Below the pieces are notes generated by a model that saw nothing but the letters and a program-made list of their open reading frames with translations, made no database searches and was not told the origin of the DNA. Shown here piece by piece: positions 32,681 to 40,972 of a stretch of DNA of 64,000 nucleotides. Source of the stretch: Sulfurospirillum diekertiae (GTDB taxonomy: Bacteria > Campylobacterota > Campylobacteria > Campylobacterales > Sulfurospirillaceae); NCBI RefSeq assembly GCF_002162315.1, contig NZ_CP021416.1:1376207-1440206 (forward strand), in the 5' to 3' direction. The translations under genes and the position numbers were made by a program. Every line of letters begins with the position of its first letter. The stretch's first letter is position 1.

Positions 32681-34889
32681 ATTTCGTCTGATTTATCATA
32701 TAGAAGGTATTGTCCAAGGGGTTGGTTTTCGCCCCTTTGTCTATACACTTGCCTTACGCTTTCATTTAAAAGGTTTTGTGCTTAACAATTCTAAAGGTGT
32801 CATCATTGAGATAGAAGGATTTGAAGAGAGCCTTGATTCGTTTGAACAGGCTTTGTTTAAAGAACTTCCTCCACTTGCGCGCATTGATTTCTGGCAAAAA
32901 AATAGGCTTACATGTAAAAATGATACACGCTTCGAAATTCGACAAAGTGATGAAGCAAGTACAAAATCTTCTCTTGTATTACCAGATATGTCCATTTGTG
33001 ATGATTGTCTGAAAGAATTGTATGATCCAAACAACAGACGCTATCACTACTTTTTCATCAACTGTACACATTGTGGACCTCGCTATTCCATTATCAAAAC
33101 TGTTCCATATGATCGTCCATACACTTCAATGCAACCCTTTGTAATGTGTGAAGCGTGCCAAAGTGAATACACAAATCCTCTTGATCGCCGCTATCACGCG
33201 CAACCTATCAGCTGTCCAACATGCGGCCCAACACTCTCTTTGTGTTCCATTAATGGAGAACTATTGGCAACAAATGAAGCGGCGATTGTTAAATTAGCGG
33301 ATTTGATTAATGTTGGGCATATTGTAGCACTCAAAGGCATGGGAGGTTTTCATCTCATTTGTGATGCCACAAGCGACAGGGTGTTAGCGAGCTTGAGAGA
33401 GCGTAAACACAGACCTTCCAAACCGTTTGCTGTTATGTTTAAAACTATAGAAGCGATCAAAGAAGAGTGTATTTTAAGTGCTCAAGAAGAAGAGGGTATT
33501 TGCTCTCTGCTTCGCCCGATTGTTCTTGTAAAGCGCAATGTTAAGGCTTCTAAAATCAGTGGACTCATTGCCCCTCGCATCGATCGTCTTGGTGTTTTCT
33601 TACCTTATACACCTTTACATGTAATGCTTTTTGAGTACCTCAAAAACCCTATCGTGGCAACCAGTGCCAATCGCTCTGGTGAGCCCATTATTAGCGAAGC
33701 AACTGTTTTAAAACAAAAGCTTCATGACGTTGTGGAGTATTATCTGGATTATAACCGTGAAATAGTCAACTCCAGTGATGACAGTGTTTTACAATACCTT
33801 GGTGATAAAACGCTTTTGATGCGCTCTTCTCGTGGTATTGCTCCAAAGAGCTTTCGAGTTGATTCATCGGATGAGCGGAAAATCTTAGCCGTAGGCGCAC
33901 ATCAAAAAAATGCGATTGCTATCTATCTTAATCACCAAATTATTGTGAGTCCTTATATTGGTGATTTGGATAATATTGCCTCGAATGAACTATTTGAAAA
34001 GATGATAGAGCGTTTTTCACGATTTTATGATTTTACACCCGATCTGATCGTCGGCGATTTGCATCCAAATTATGTATCAACACAGTGGGCAAAAAGGCAA
34101 AATATTCCTTTTGTTCAGGTGCAGCATCACTATGCACATATTCTCTCTGCTATGTGTGAACATAAACTGAGCGGAAAAGTGTTAGGCATCGCATGGGATG
34201 GTACGGGGTATGGTGATGATGGTACGATTTGGGGTGGTGAGTTTTTAGTGTGTGATCCTAGTGGTTATGAACGTGTATGTTTTTTTGAACCTTTTCCTCT
34301 TTTGGGTGCAGATGCGAGCATTAAAGAGATTAAACGCATTTTAGCTTCGCTTCTGTGGGATGTATTGGGTGACGAGGCTGATGCATTGTTATTAGACTAT
34401 TTTGATGAAAAGGCACTCAAACGTCTCAAACAAATTTACACCAAAAAGATTAATTCACCCTTATGCTCATCAGTAGGAAGACTCTTTGATGCCGTTGCCG
34501 TTTTATGTGGAATGGAAGGAAATGTAAGTTATGACGGAGAAAGTGGCTTGCTTATTGAAGCTCTGTATGATCCTGCCATTACAGATCGCTATACATTTGA
34601 AATAGACGATAAAATGATTCGTTATAAACCTATGTTTGCTCAAATGCTTCACGATAAAGAACCACGTCTAATTGCTTCAAAATTTATCAATACATTGGTC
34701 GAAATGGCTCTTACCATAAGCCATCGTTACACTTATCCAATCGTTCTTGGAGGTGGAGTGTTTCAAAATCGCACACTCATGGAACAAATACTTCAAAATG
34801 TCACACAACCTCTCTATTTTCCGTTACAATTAGCAATCAATGATGGCGGAATTTGTGTTGGACAGATCTACAAATCACTTCAAAAGTAA
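32670..34889 (+). CDS. hypF: Carbamoyltransferase HypF
   Basis: A 739-residue protein. Domains in order are: acylphosphatase-like (GIVQGVGFRPFVY), two zinc fingers (CDDCLKELYDP with CTHCGPRYS; CEACQSEY with CPTCGPT), a YrdC-like domain (GHIVALKGMGGFHLICDAT, RKHRPSKPFAVMF), and a Kae1-like domain with the VQHHYAHILSAM metal site and GIAWDGTGYGDDGTIWGGE. It makes thiocarbamoyl groups on HypE from carbamoyl phosphate for cyanide ligand synthesis. The TTG start overlaps the hydE 3' end by 11 bases. TTACATGTAA copies at 32908 and 33615 encode Thr-Cys and Leu-His-Val. Confidence 0.97.
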   Translation: MISKFRLIYHIEGIVQGVGFRPFVYTLALRFHLKGFVLNNSKGVIIEIEGFEESLDSFEQALFKELPPLARIDFWQKNRLTCKNDTRFEIRQSDEASTKSSLVLPDMSICDDCLKELYDPNNRRYHYFFINCTHCGPRYSIIKTVPYDRPYTSMQPFVMCEACQSEYTNPLDRRYHAQPISCPTCGPTLSLCSINGELLATNEAAIVKLADLINVGHIVALKGMGGFHLICDATSDRVLASLRERKHRPSKPFAVMFKTIEAIKEECILSAQEEEGICSLLRPIVLVKRNVKASKISGLIAPRIDRLGVFLPYTPLHVMLFEYLKNPIVATSANRSGEPIISEATVLKQKLHDVVEYYLDYNREIVNSSDDSVLQYLGDKTLLMRSSRGIAPKSFRVDSSDERKILAVGAHQKNAIAIYLNHQIIVSPYIGDLDNIASNELFEKMIERFSRFYDFTPDLIVGDLHPNYVSTQWAKRQNIPFVQVQHHYAHILSAMCEHKLSGKVLGIAWDGTGYGDDGTIWGGEFLVCDPSGYERVCFFEPFPLLGADASIKEIKRILASLLWDVLGDEADALLLDYFDEKALKRLKQIYTKKINSPLCSSVGRLFDAVAVLCGMEGNVSYDGESGLLIEALYDPAITDRYTFEIDDKMIRYKPMFAQMLHDKEPRLIASKFINTLVEMALTISHRYTYPIVLGGGVFQNRTLMEQILQNVTQPLYFPLQLAINDGGICVGQIYKSLQK

Positions 34890-34966
34890 TATTAATATTT
34901 TTATCTTTAAATAAATAAAGAATAGTATGATTAAAATGTAGTTGAAGTATATAAAAAGGATACACC

Positions 34967-35380
34967 ATGGATAAAATTATTCGTTTTAGTGTTTCACTTC
35001 CAGAAAAACTTTTAGAAGAGCTTGACAAAAAAGTTGATGCTCAAGGTTATGCTTCACGTAGTGAATTTACCAGAGACCTAATTCGCGAGAAAATCGTAAA
35101 AGATGATTGGCAAGACGATAACAGCGATGTTATAGGTGTTTTGACAATGATCTATACGCATCATCAAAATGAGCTCGTGCAGAAGATTTTGGAAATTCAA
35201 CATGATGCAAAAATACATATTATGTGTAATACTCATGTACATGTAAGCCATGAAAATTGTCTCGAAACCATTATGGTGACGGGAAAAGTTTCTGAAGTGA
35301 AAGACTTTGCACAGAAGATTGCAGGGCTTAAAGGGGTTAAATTCTCCAAACTTGTTGAAGCATCCATTCCCGCTTCATAA
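34967..35380 (+). CDS. nikR: Nickel-responsive transcriptional regulator
   Basis: A 137-residue ribbon-helix-helix repressor. Residues 1-50 bind DNA ([18 protein letters not shown], then [16 protein letters not shown]). The C-terminal ACT-like domain holds the nickel site residues in [21 protein letters not shown] and the final strand. It controls nickel uptake and nickel enzymes. Placement between hypF and hypB suggests autogenous control of hydrogenase maturation. The ATG has AAAGGA seven bases upstream. The stop is adjacent to a 20-base palindrome shared with the convergent gene. Confidence 0.95.
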   Translation: MDKIIRFSVSLPEKLLEELDKKVDAQGYASRSEFTRDLIREKIVKDDWQDDNSDVIGVLTMIYTHHQNELVQKILEIQHDAKIHIMCNTHVHVSHENCLETIMVTGKVSEVKDFAQKIAGLKGVKFSKLVEASIPAS

Positions 35381-35398
35381 TCTTTACATGTAAAGATT
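35379..35398. terminator. 20-bp perfect palindrome at the nikR / transposase-like convergence
   Basis: AATCTTTACATGTAAAGATT is a perfect palindrome centred on a TTACATGTAA copy and followed by TTTTC on the plus strand. It overlaps the last base pairs of nikR and contains the stop codon of the convergent gene. With no unpaired loop, hairpin folding would open the central four bases. It may act as a bidirectional terminator built from the iterated motif. Confidence 0.5.
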
Positions 35399-36067
35399 TT
35401 TCTTCCATAGCGTCTCTAAAATGAGACGCTGTTCTTCTTGAGTATAATTAAATTTAAACTCCGCTTCTTTTAGATAATAGATAAAATTCTCTTTACTCAC
35501 ACCTTTAAAGTGATCCATCCAGCTCTCTAAAAATTTCCAAAAGCGTGTTAAGACGTTGTCAAAACTCTCGTAGTGCGCAACTTTATGCTGGTTAAGATAG
35601 CGTGCATAGGTCTCTTTTTCGATGGAATTTTCATCTAAATTTTTCAGGTGTGCAAATTGATCTGGGAGTAAGAGGGTGTGAATAGAGTCGCCGTACACCA
35701 TACTTAAAATACCGATAGCATCGAAAAGATATTTATTTTTTCCTCTTTTACATGTAGGAAGGTAATAGTATTCGTCATACTGTGAAAACGTCTGCGTTTG
35801 TTCTGCATAAAGAGCTTCACAGTGACTTATCAGTAAAAGACGTAGTTTTTGATATTTTTTTGCGATGGTAAGATAGTTCAATCCTAAAAGCGTAGCACAT
35901 TCATACGCACTGTTATTATCGATAAAACACTCCAAAATAGTCATCTCTTGTGCATACTTTACATAGCTAAATGTTCGTTTACATGTAACGCATCGGCATT
36001 GCGTATTAGAGACGAAATAAAGTGCTTTGTTCCCGCAAAAAATGCACTGCTTTTGATCTGTTTTCAT
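35384..36067 (-). CDS. IS1595 (ISXO2-like) transposase-derived protein inside the hydrogenase locus
   Basis: A 227-residue protein. The N-terminus has a zinc ribbon, CIFCGN and CRCVTCKRTF, then a helix-turn-helix (AYECATLLGLNYLTIAKKYQ). Next comes a DDE-type start, SQYDEYYYLPTCKRGKNKYL. The C-terminus has FWKFLESWMDHFKGVSKENF followed by YLKEAEFKFNY, which resembles the closing block of IS1595 transposases. The second catalytic Asp region is not recognisable, and no terminal inverted repeats or target duplications are visible around the gene. It looks like an immobile, possibly domesticated copy, convergent to nikR and divergent from hypB. A TTACATGTAA copy (35979) covers a zinc-ligand Cys codon. 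Confidence 0.72.
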   Translation of the reverse strand: MKTDQKQCIFCGNKALYFVSNTQCRCVTCKRTFSYVKYAQEMTILECFIDNNSAYECATLLGLNYLTIAKKYQKLRLLLISHCEALYAEQTQTFSQYDEYYYLPTCKRGKNKYLFDAIGILSMVYGDSIHTLLLPDQFAHLKNLDENSIEKETYARYLNQHKVAHYESFDNVLTRFWKFLESWMDHFKGVSKENFIYYLKEAEFKFNYTQEEQRLILETLWKKNLYM

Positions 36068-36132
36068 GAGTGTATTTTTCCTAAAAATAACTAAGAAACA
36101 TCTTTTTTTATCTCTTGTTTAAAGACTTCTAC

Positions 36133-36138
36133 TATAAT
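36133..36138 (+). promoter_or_regulatory. TATAAT box upstream of hypB
   Basis: A perfect TATAAT lies 31 bases before the hypB ATG, preceded by T-rich sequence and no clear -35 hexamer, which is usual for sigma-70 promoters in Campylobacterota. GACAAGGA is the nearby ribosome binding site. It would drive hypBCDEA. Confidence 0.55.
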
Positions 36139-36169
36139 AGAGAAAAAAATAGAGACAAGGACTTAAAAA

Positions 36170-37021
36170 ATGTGTAAAGATTGCGGTTGTTCAATTACTC
36201 CTACTCAATGGTCAGCGGCACATGCGCACGAACACGATCATGATGGTCACACGCATAGTCATTCGCATGATCATGACGACCATACCCATCACGATCATCC
36301 TCATGCACATGATCATGATCACCATGAGCACAAAAATCATGATGAAATTCATGCCAATCCTCAATTAAATGACAAAAAAACCATTGCTGTCATTACGAAG
36401 ATTTTGGATGCGAACGACACACAAGCATCGCACAATAGAGCGCATTTTGAAGAGCATGGTGTTTTGGCGATCAATCTAATGAGCAGTCCCGGCAGTGGAA
36501 AAACAACACTTTTGGAAGCAACGATTGATACAAAAGAGATCAAACTAGCAGTTATAGAAGGCGATCTTGAGACCAATCAAGATGCCGATCGTATCACTGC
36601 AAAGGGGGCATTGGCTCATCAAATCACTACAGGTCAAGCGTGTCATTTGGATGCGTTTATGGTGCACGAAGGGCTTCATCATTTACCGATTGATGGGCTT
36701 GATGTTGTGTTTATCGAAAACGTGGGCAATTTGGTGTGTCCTGCTAGTTATGATGTTGGAAGTCACCTTAATGTCGTACTTCTTTCCGTTCCAGAAGGCG
36801 ATGATAAACCTGCCAAGTATCCTGTAATGTTCCGCAGCGCTGATCTGTTTTTAATTACGAAATGCGACCTGTTGCCATATTTTGATTTTAATGTTGAAAA
36901 AGCAATTCGTGAGGCTCGAAAGCTCAATCCAAAAGTCGATGTCATCGAGATAGACAGTAAGTCTGGTAAAGGGATTGATCAGTGGATCAATTACTTAAAA
37001 ATGAAAAAAGCATTGAGGTAA
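36170..37021 (+). CDS. hypB: Hydrogenase nickel incorporation GTPase HypB with His-rich N-terminus
   Basis: A 283-residue protein. It starts MCKDCGC, a motif that binds nickel with high affinity in other HypB proteins. Residues about 17-62 are a histidine-rich nickel-storage stretch with more than 20 His. The G domain has MSSPGSGKTTLLEATI (P-loop), VIEGDLETNQDADRI and FIENVGNLVCPASYDVG, with KCDLLPYFDF as the guanine-binding motif. It loads nickel into the hydrogenase large subunits together with HypA. It is first in hypBCDEA. Confidence 0.97.
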   Translation: MCKDCGCSITPTQWSAAHAHEHDHDGHTHSHSHDHDDHTHHDHPHAHDHDHHEHKNHDEIHANPQLNDKKTIAVITKILDANDTQASHNRAHFEEHGVLAINLMSSPGSGKTTLLEATIDTKEIKLAVIEGDLETNQDADRITAKGALAHQITTGQACHLDAFMVHEGLHHLPIDGLDVVFIENVGNLVCPASYDVGSHLNVVLLSVPEGDDKPAKYPVMFRSADLFLITKCDLLPYFDFNVEKAIREARKLNPKVDVIEIDSKSGKGIDQWINYLKMKKALR

Positions 37022-37023
37022 TC

Positions 37024-37293
37024 ATGTGTTTATCCATACCTTCTAAAGTCATCGAAATTGATGAAAATAATTATGCAACCGTCGATACCATGGGTGTTAA
37101 GCGTAAAGTCACGCTTGATTTGATTGCCGAAGAAGTGAACATTGGCGATTACGTGCTGATTCACGTGGGATTTGCGATGAATAAAATCAGCAAAGAACAT
37201 GCCGAAGATAGTATTGCGGCTTATAATGAGATCGCTGAAGCGATGCGTGATGGTGAGATCAGTGATGAAGAAGGAAACAGTAATTATGTTTGA
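37024..37293 (+). CDS. hypC: Hydrogenase assembly chaperone HypC
   Basis: An 89-residue chaperone starting MCLSIPSKV with the essential Cys2. It has a beta-barrel core (VKRKVTLDLIAEEVNIGDYVLIHVGFA). It binds HypD and the large subunit during delivery of Fe(CN)2CO. The ATG at 37024 lies two bases after the hypB stop; an earlier in-frame start would place Cys internally and is rejected. It overlaps hypD by eight bases. Confidence 0.95.
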   Translation: MCLSIPSKVIEIDENNYATVDTMGVKRKVTLDLIAEEVNIGDYVLIHVGFAMNKISKEHAEDSIAAYNEIAEAMRDGEISDEEGNSNYV

Positions 37294-38410
37294 AGTGGAT
37301 CTCATTGAAGGATTTCGCGACCCTGAACATATGAAGGCTTTGGCGGCACTCATTAAAAAAGAGTGCAAATCCAAAATCAATATTATGGAAGTGTGTGGCG
37401 GTCATACACATACGATTATGAAGTTTGGGCTTTCTCAAATTTTGCCTGATTTGATCGAATTTGTTCATGGCCCTGGATGTCCAGTGTGCATTATGCCTAA
37501 AGAGCGGATTGATCATGCCATAGCATTAGCAAGTATGCCCAATACCATTTTAGCCACGCTTGGCGATATGATACGCGTCCCAGGCAGTAAAACCTCTTTG
37601 CAAAAACTTCGCGCCGAGGGTAAAGATATACGTTCACTTTATTCGCCGTTGGATGTCATTAAAATTGCGCAGGAAAATCCTGATAAAAACGTGGTTTTTT
37701 TCGCCATTGGTTTTGAAACCACAACGCCGATGAGTGCGGTTTTGATGCAACAAGCCATCGCCCATAAACTGACCAATGTCTTTTTTCACATCAACCATGT
37801 CACCGTGCCTGAAGCCGTAGAGGCGATTATGGGAGATGGAAATGCCCTTATTGATGCGTTTCTTGGACCTTCGCATGTGAGTGTCATCACAGGGTATAAA
37901 ATCTATGAGCCGATCGCTGAAAAATACCACACGCCAATCGTGGTTGCAGGGTTTGAACCCACCGATGTGATGGAGTCGGTTTTGCGCATTGTGCGCCAAG
38001 TGAATGAGGGCAAAAGTGTTGTTGACAATGAATATGCCAGAGCCGTTTCACGCGAAGGCAATCTCAAAGCGCAAGAGCTTATCAATACCTATTTTGAAAA
38101 ACGTGATCACTTTAGATGGCGTGGTATTGGTGATATCCCCAAAAGTGCGTTGAAGCTTAAAGCAGAATATGCTGCTTTTGACGCTGAGATTGTGTTTGAT
38201 GCAGTGTTGCCTAAAACAGAACTTAATGACCATAAAATGTGCATTTGCGGTGAGATTCTCAAAGGTCGCGCCAAACCGTTTGACTGCAAAGTTTTTGGCA
38301 AAGCATGCACCCCAACCAATCCAATGGGTTCGTGTATGGTTTCGAGCGAAGGGGCGTGTTCGGCGTACTTTAAATATGGAAAATTGAACCTCAAAGGAGC
38401 AAGGGCGTGA
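37286..38410 (+). CDS. hypD: Hydrogenase formation protein HypD
   Basis: A 374-residue iron-sulfur scaffold. Motifs are EVCGGHTHTIMKFGL, VHGPGCPVCIMPK and AIGFETTTPMSAVL. The [4Fe-4S] cysteines lie in the C-terminal KMCICGEILKG, KVFGKACTP and MGSCMVSSEGACSAYFKY segments. It assembles the Fe(CN)2CO group with HypC and HypE. The start at 37286 (MFEVDLIEGFRDP) overlaps hypC, indicating translational coupling; longer in-frame readings upstream run through hypC and are rejected. Confidence 0.96.
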   Translation: MFEVDLIEGFRDPEHMKALAALIKKECKSKINIMEVCGGHTHTIMKFGLSQILPDLIEFVHGPGCPVCIMPKERIDHAIALASMPNTILATLGDMIRVPGSKTSLQKLRAEGKDIRSLYSPLDVIKIAQENPDKNVVFFAIGFETTTPMSAVLMQQAIAHKLTNVFFHINHVTVPEAVEAIMGDGNALIDAFLGPSHVSVITGYKIYEPIAEKYHTPIVVAGFEPTDVMESVLRIVRQVNEGKSVVDNEYARAVSREGNLKAQELINTYFEKRDHFRWRGIGDIPKSALKLKAEYAAFDAEIVFDAVLPKTELNDHKMCICGEILKGRAKPFDCKVFGKACTPTNPMGSCMVSSEGACSAYFKYGKLNLKGARA

Positions 38411-39411
38411 GTAAAAAGATACTTCTCTCTCACGGAGGTGGCGGTGAAGAGACCCAAAACCTTATTAAAGAGCTATTTTTTAAACATTTTGATAACGAAA
38501 TTTTATTGCGTATGGAAGATGCTGCAAGCCTTGTGATGAATGACCATAAAATTGCATTTACAACTGACTCTTTTGTTGTTTCACCGCTTTTTTTTAAGGG
38601 TGGAAATATTGGTAAGCTTGCGATTGCGGGAACGGTGAATGATCTTTCGATGATGGGGGCAAAGCCTCGTTATATGACCTGTTCTTTTATGATTGAAGAG
38701 GGGTTTTTATATTCTCACCTTGAAGAGATTGTTATCACGATGCGTGATGAGATGGCAAAAAGCGGTGTTAAAATTGTTGCTGGTGATACCAAAGTAGTAC
38801 CAAAAGGTGGGGTTGATGGACTTTTCATTAACACAGCTGGTATTGGTGAGATCATGTATGAAAATATTTCTGCTCATAACTTAGAAGAGGGTGATTGTAT
38901 CATCGTTTCTAATGAAATTGGCAATCACGGCGCCTGTATCTTAGCAACCCGCGAAGAGATAGAGCTGGAGAGTGATCTTCAAACCGATTGTGCAAGTTTA
39001 TGGAAACCTGTTGAAGCGCTTATTGATGCAGGTGTGAAGATTCATGCGCTCAGGGATGCGACGAGAGGAGGGCTCAGTGCGGTTTTGAATGAATGGGCTG
39101 AAACTTCAAAGGTGTGCATCGAAGTCGATGAGGCAAAAATTCCTGTGGCGCAAGAGGTCAAAGGTGTTTGTGAGCTTCTCGGTTTTGAACCGTATGAATT
39201 TGCCAATGAAGGAACCATGGTGATTTGTTTGCCTCAAAGTGAAGCAGTAAAAGCACTTGAGGTCCTCAAGAAGTTCCCTGAAACAGCAAAAAGTGCCATA
39301 ATAGGAAAGGTGAGCAACACCTTTACATGTAAAGTTGTTTTACATACGCCTTGGGGGTCAGAGCGCTTTTTAGAACCACCTAAAGGTGAGTTACTTCCGA
39401 GGATTTGCTAA
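38407..39411 (+). CDS. hypE: Carbamoyl dehydratase HypE
   Basis: A 334-residue PurM-like ATPase. It starts with LLSHGGGGEETQNLI, has TTDSFVVSPLFFKGGNIGKL and GDTKVVPKGGVDG, and ends with the invariant PRIC. Its terminal cysteine receives and dehydrates the carbamoyl group to thiocyanate. The GTG start overlaps the hypD stop by four bases, and the stop overlaps the hypA ATG. A TTACATGTAA copy at 39323 encodes Thr-Cys. Confidence 0.97.
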   Translation: MSKKILLSHGGGGEETQNLIKELFFKHFDNEILLRMEDAASLVMNDHKIAFTTDSFVVSPLFFKGGNIGKLAIAGTVNDLSMMGAKPRYMTCSFMIEEGFLYSHLEEIVITMRDEMAKSGVKIVAGDTKVVPKGGVDGLFINTAGIGEIMYENISAHNLEEGDCIIVSNEIGNHGACILATREEIELESDLQTDCASLWKPVEALIDAGVKIHALRDATRGGLSAVLNEWAETSKVCIEVDEAKIPVAQEVKGVCELLGFEPYEFANEGTMVICLPQSEAVKALEVLKKFPETAKSAIIGKVSNTFTCKVVLHTPWGSERFLEPPKGELLPRIC

Positions 39412-39752
39412 TGCATGAGTTTTCCATCGTTAACGCCCTTTTAGAGATGTGCGAAAAAAACGCAAAAGAGCATAATGCGACAAAAATCACTAAAGTTGAA
39501 ATTAAAATAGGAAAACTCAGTGGTGTTGAACCCTATTTATTGCAAACGGCATTTGATACCTTTAAAGAAGAGACCATTTGTGCTGAGGCAGAATTTATCG
39601 TTCATCTGCAAGAAATTGTCATTCATTGTGAAAATTGTCACAATGAAGTAACGCTCACACACAATGAATTTGTTTGCCCTACTTGTAGCAGCACTGATTT
39701 ACGCGTCATCGATGGAGAAGAGATGTACCTCATGCATCTTGAAATGGAGTAA
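39411..39752 (+). CDS. hypA: Hydrogenase nickel-insertion protein HypA
   Basis: A 113-residue protein. MHEFSIV carries the His2 nickel ligand, and the zinc site is CENC plus CPTC at about residues 73-93. With HypB it inserts nickel; in Helicobacter relatives it also serves urease. The ATG at 39411 is required because nickel binding needs His at position 2, so the in-frame codon at 39405 is not used. It ends the hypBCDEA unit. Confidence 0.96.
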   Translation: MHEFSIVNALLEMCEKNAKEHNATKITKVEIKIGKLSGVEPYLLQTAFDTFKEETICAEAEFIVHLQEIVIHCENCHNEVTLTHNEFVCPTCSSTDLRVIDGEEMYLMHLEME

Positions 39753-39830
39753 AGAGAGGCTAAGAGTGCATAATGTATAATCAATGATACTATATTATGT
39801 TTCTACACGAAAACTTTACTAAGGATGCCA

Positions 39831-40331
39831 ATGCTAAATGAGTTACGACATGCAACCCTTGAAGATTTGCCTGAGATCATTAAGATTTATAACGAGGCAA
39901 TCAAAGATGGTATTTCTACTGCGGATAGCAAAACGGTGAGCGTAGAAGACAAGATAGAGTGGTTTAAGGCTCACGATGCCTTACACCCAATCTTAGTTAA
40001 AGAGTATCATGGTCGTATTATTGCGTGGATCAGTTTGCAACCTTTTTATGCCAACTTATTGGCCTATGCACACAGTGCTCGCATCAATATCTATATTGAT
40101 AAAAACTTTCAAGGTAAAAAGCTTGGACAACAATTTTTATGTGAAGCAATTGAACAAGCTAAAAGCTATGAAATTAAAACACTTTTAGCGCTTATTTTTT
40201 CTGAAAATACACCTAGTTTGAAGCTTTTCAAAAAATTAGGGTTTAAAGAATGGGGTAATCTCAATCGTATCGCTACGATTGAAGGAATGGATAAAGACCT
40301 TTTAATACTTGGGCATCGTATTCAAGAATAG
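39831..40331 (+). CDS. GNAT family N-acetyltransferase
   Basis: A 166-residue acetyltransferase similar to the phosphinothricin (Pat) type. HATLEDLPEIIKIYNEAI is the N-terminal helix pair and NFQGKKLGQQFLCEAIEQA the acetyl-CoA loop. LKLFKKLGFKEWG is near the end. The ATG at 39831 is preferred over 39825 because AAGG at 39821 is correctly spaced only for the former. Substrate unknown. It is followed at once by the HAD gene, with which it forms a pair. Confidence 0.85.
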   Translation: MLNELRHATLEDLPEIIKIYNEAIKDGISTADSKTVSVEDKIEWFKAHDALHPILVKEYHGRIIAWISLQPFYANLLAYAHSARINIYIDKNFQGKKLGQQFLCEAIEQAKSYEIKTLLALIFSENTPSLKLFKKLGFKEWGNLNRIATIEGMDKDLLILGHRIQE

Positions 40332-40336
40332 TGACG

Positions 40337-40972
40337 ATGAAAAAAGAAGTTTCGATTATCTTTGATATGGATGGTACTTTGATTGACTCTAGTGCCGCAA
40401 TGACACACAGTGTCAATTATGTGCGTAATACGTTAGGGCTTGCTCCTATTGCCAAAGAGTATTTGGAGTATTATATTAACCAACCTGATCAGCATCTACC
40501 AAAGATTTTTTACAATACAGATGAATACGATCCCGCACATCGCGCTTTGTTCAAAGAACATTACATGCACTTTTCACCCAGTATGATTTCACTCTATCCT
40601 GATGTCGAAGAGCTATTGCATGTTCTGAGTGAAAAAGCCTACTTGAGTATTGCTACGAATGCAAGTGATTTTTTTGCACGCCATATGCTTCAAGAACTCA
40701 ACATCATTGATTATTTTTCGAGTATTGTGGGTGCCAATAATGTGGCTGAGCCAAAACCAAGTCCATTGATGGTGTACCATTTGATGGAGGAGTTAGGAAG
40801 TGCCCCTTCCAAGACTATTTTAGTGGGGGACAGCATCAAAGACGAACTTGCTGCCTCAAATGCTGGAATTCGTTTTATTTTTGCGCTATGGGGTTATGGT
40901 ACAAGCGAAACAGCAAAGCTTCGTGCTCATACTATTCATGACCTTTTAAAACTTCTTAACACGTTTATTTAA
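40337..40972 (+). CDS. HAD family hydrolase (phosphoglycolate phosphatase-like)
   Basis: A 211-residue HAD phosphatase. Motif I is FDMDGTLIDSS at the N-terminus. Motif II is ATNAS, and motifs III/IV are KPSP and ILVGDSIKDELAASNAG. The cap domain is alpha-helical, as in phosphoglycolate phosphatase. The ATG at 40337 is preferred; a GTG at 40331 overlaps the upstream stop by one base and is possible. It ends head-to-head with the AsmA-like gene, overlapping by eight bases. Confidence 0.86.
   Translation: MKKEVSIIFDMDGTLIDSSAAMTHSVNYVRNTLGLAPIAKEYLEYYINQPDQHLPKIFYNTDEYDPAHRALFKEHYMHFSPSMISLYPDVEELLHVLSEKAYLSIATNASDFFARHMLQELNIIDYFSSIVGANNVAEPKPSPLMVYHLMEELGSAPSKTILVGDSIKDELAASNAGIRFIFALWGYGTSETAKLRAHTIHDLLKLLNTFI

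Noticed and set aside
35380-36170. Active insertion sequence with terminal inverted repeats around the IS1595-type gene
   Set aside because: No matching inverted ends or target duplications were found next to the gene; the only palindrome is the iterated motif.
37199-37286. Upstream extension of HypD through hypC
   Set aside because: The extension reads hypC in the wrong frame; the family N-terminus and an overlapping ATG fix the start at 37286.
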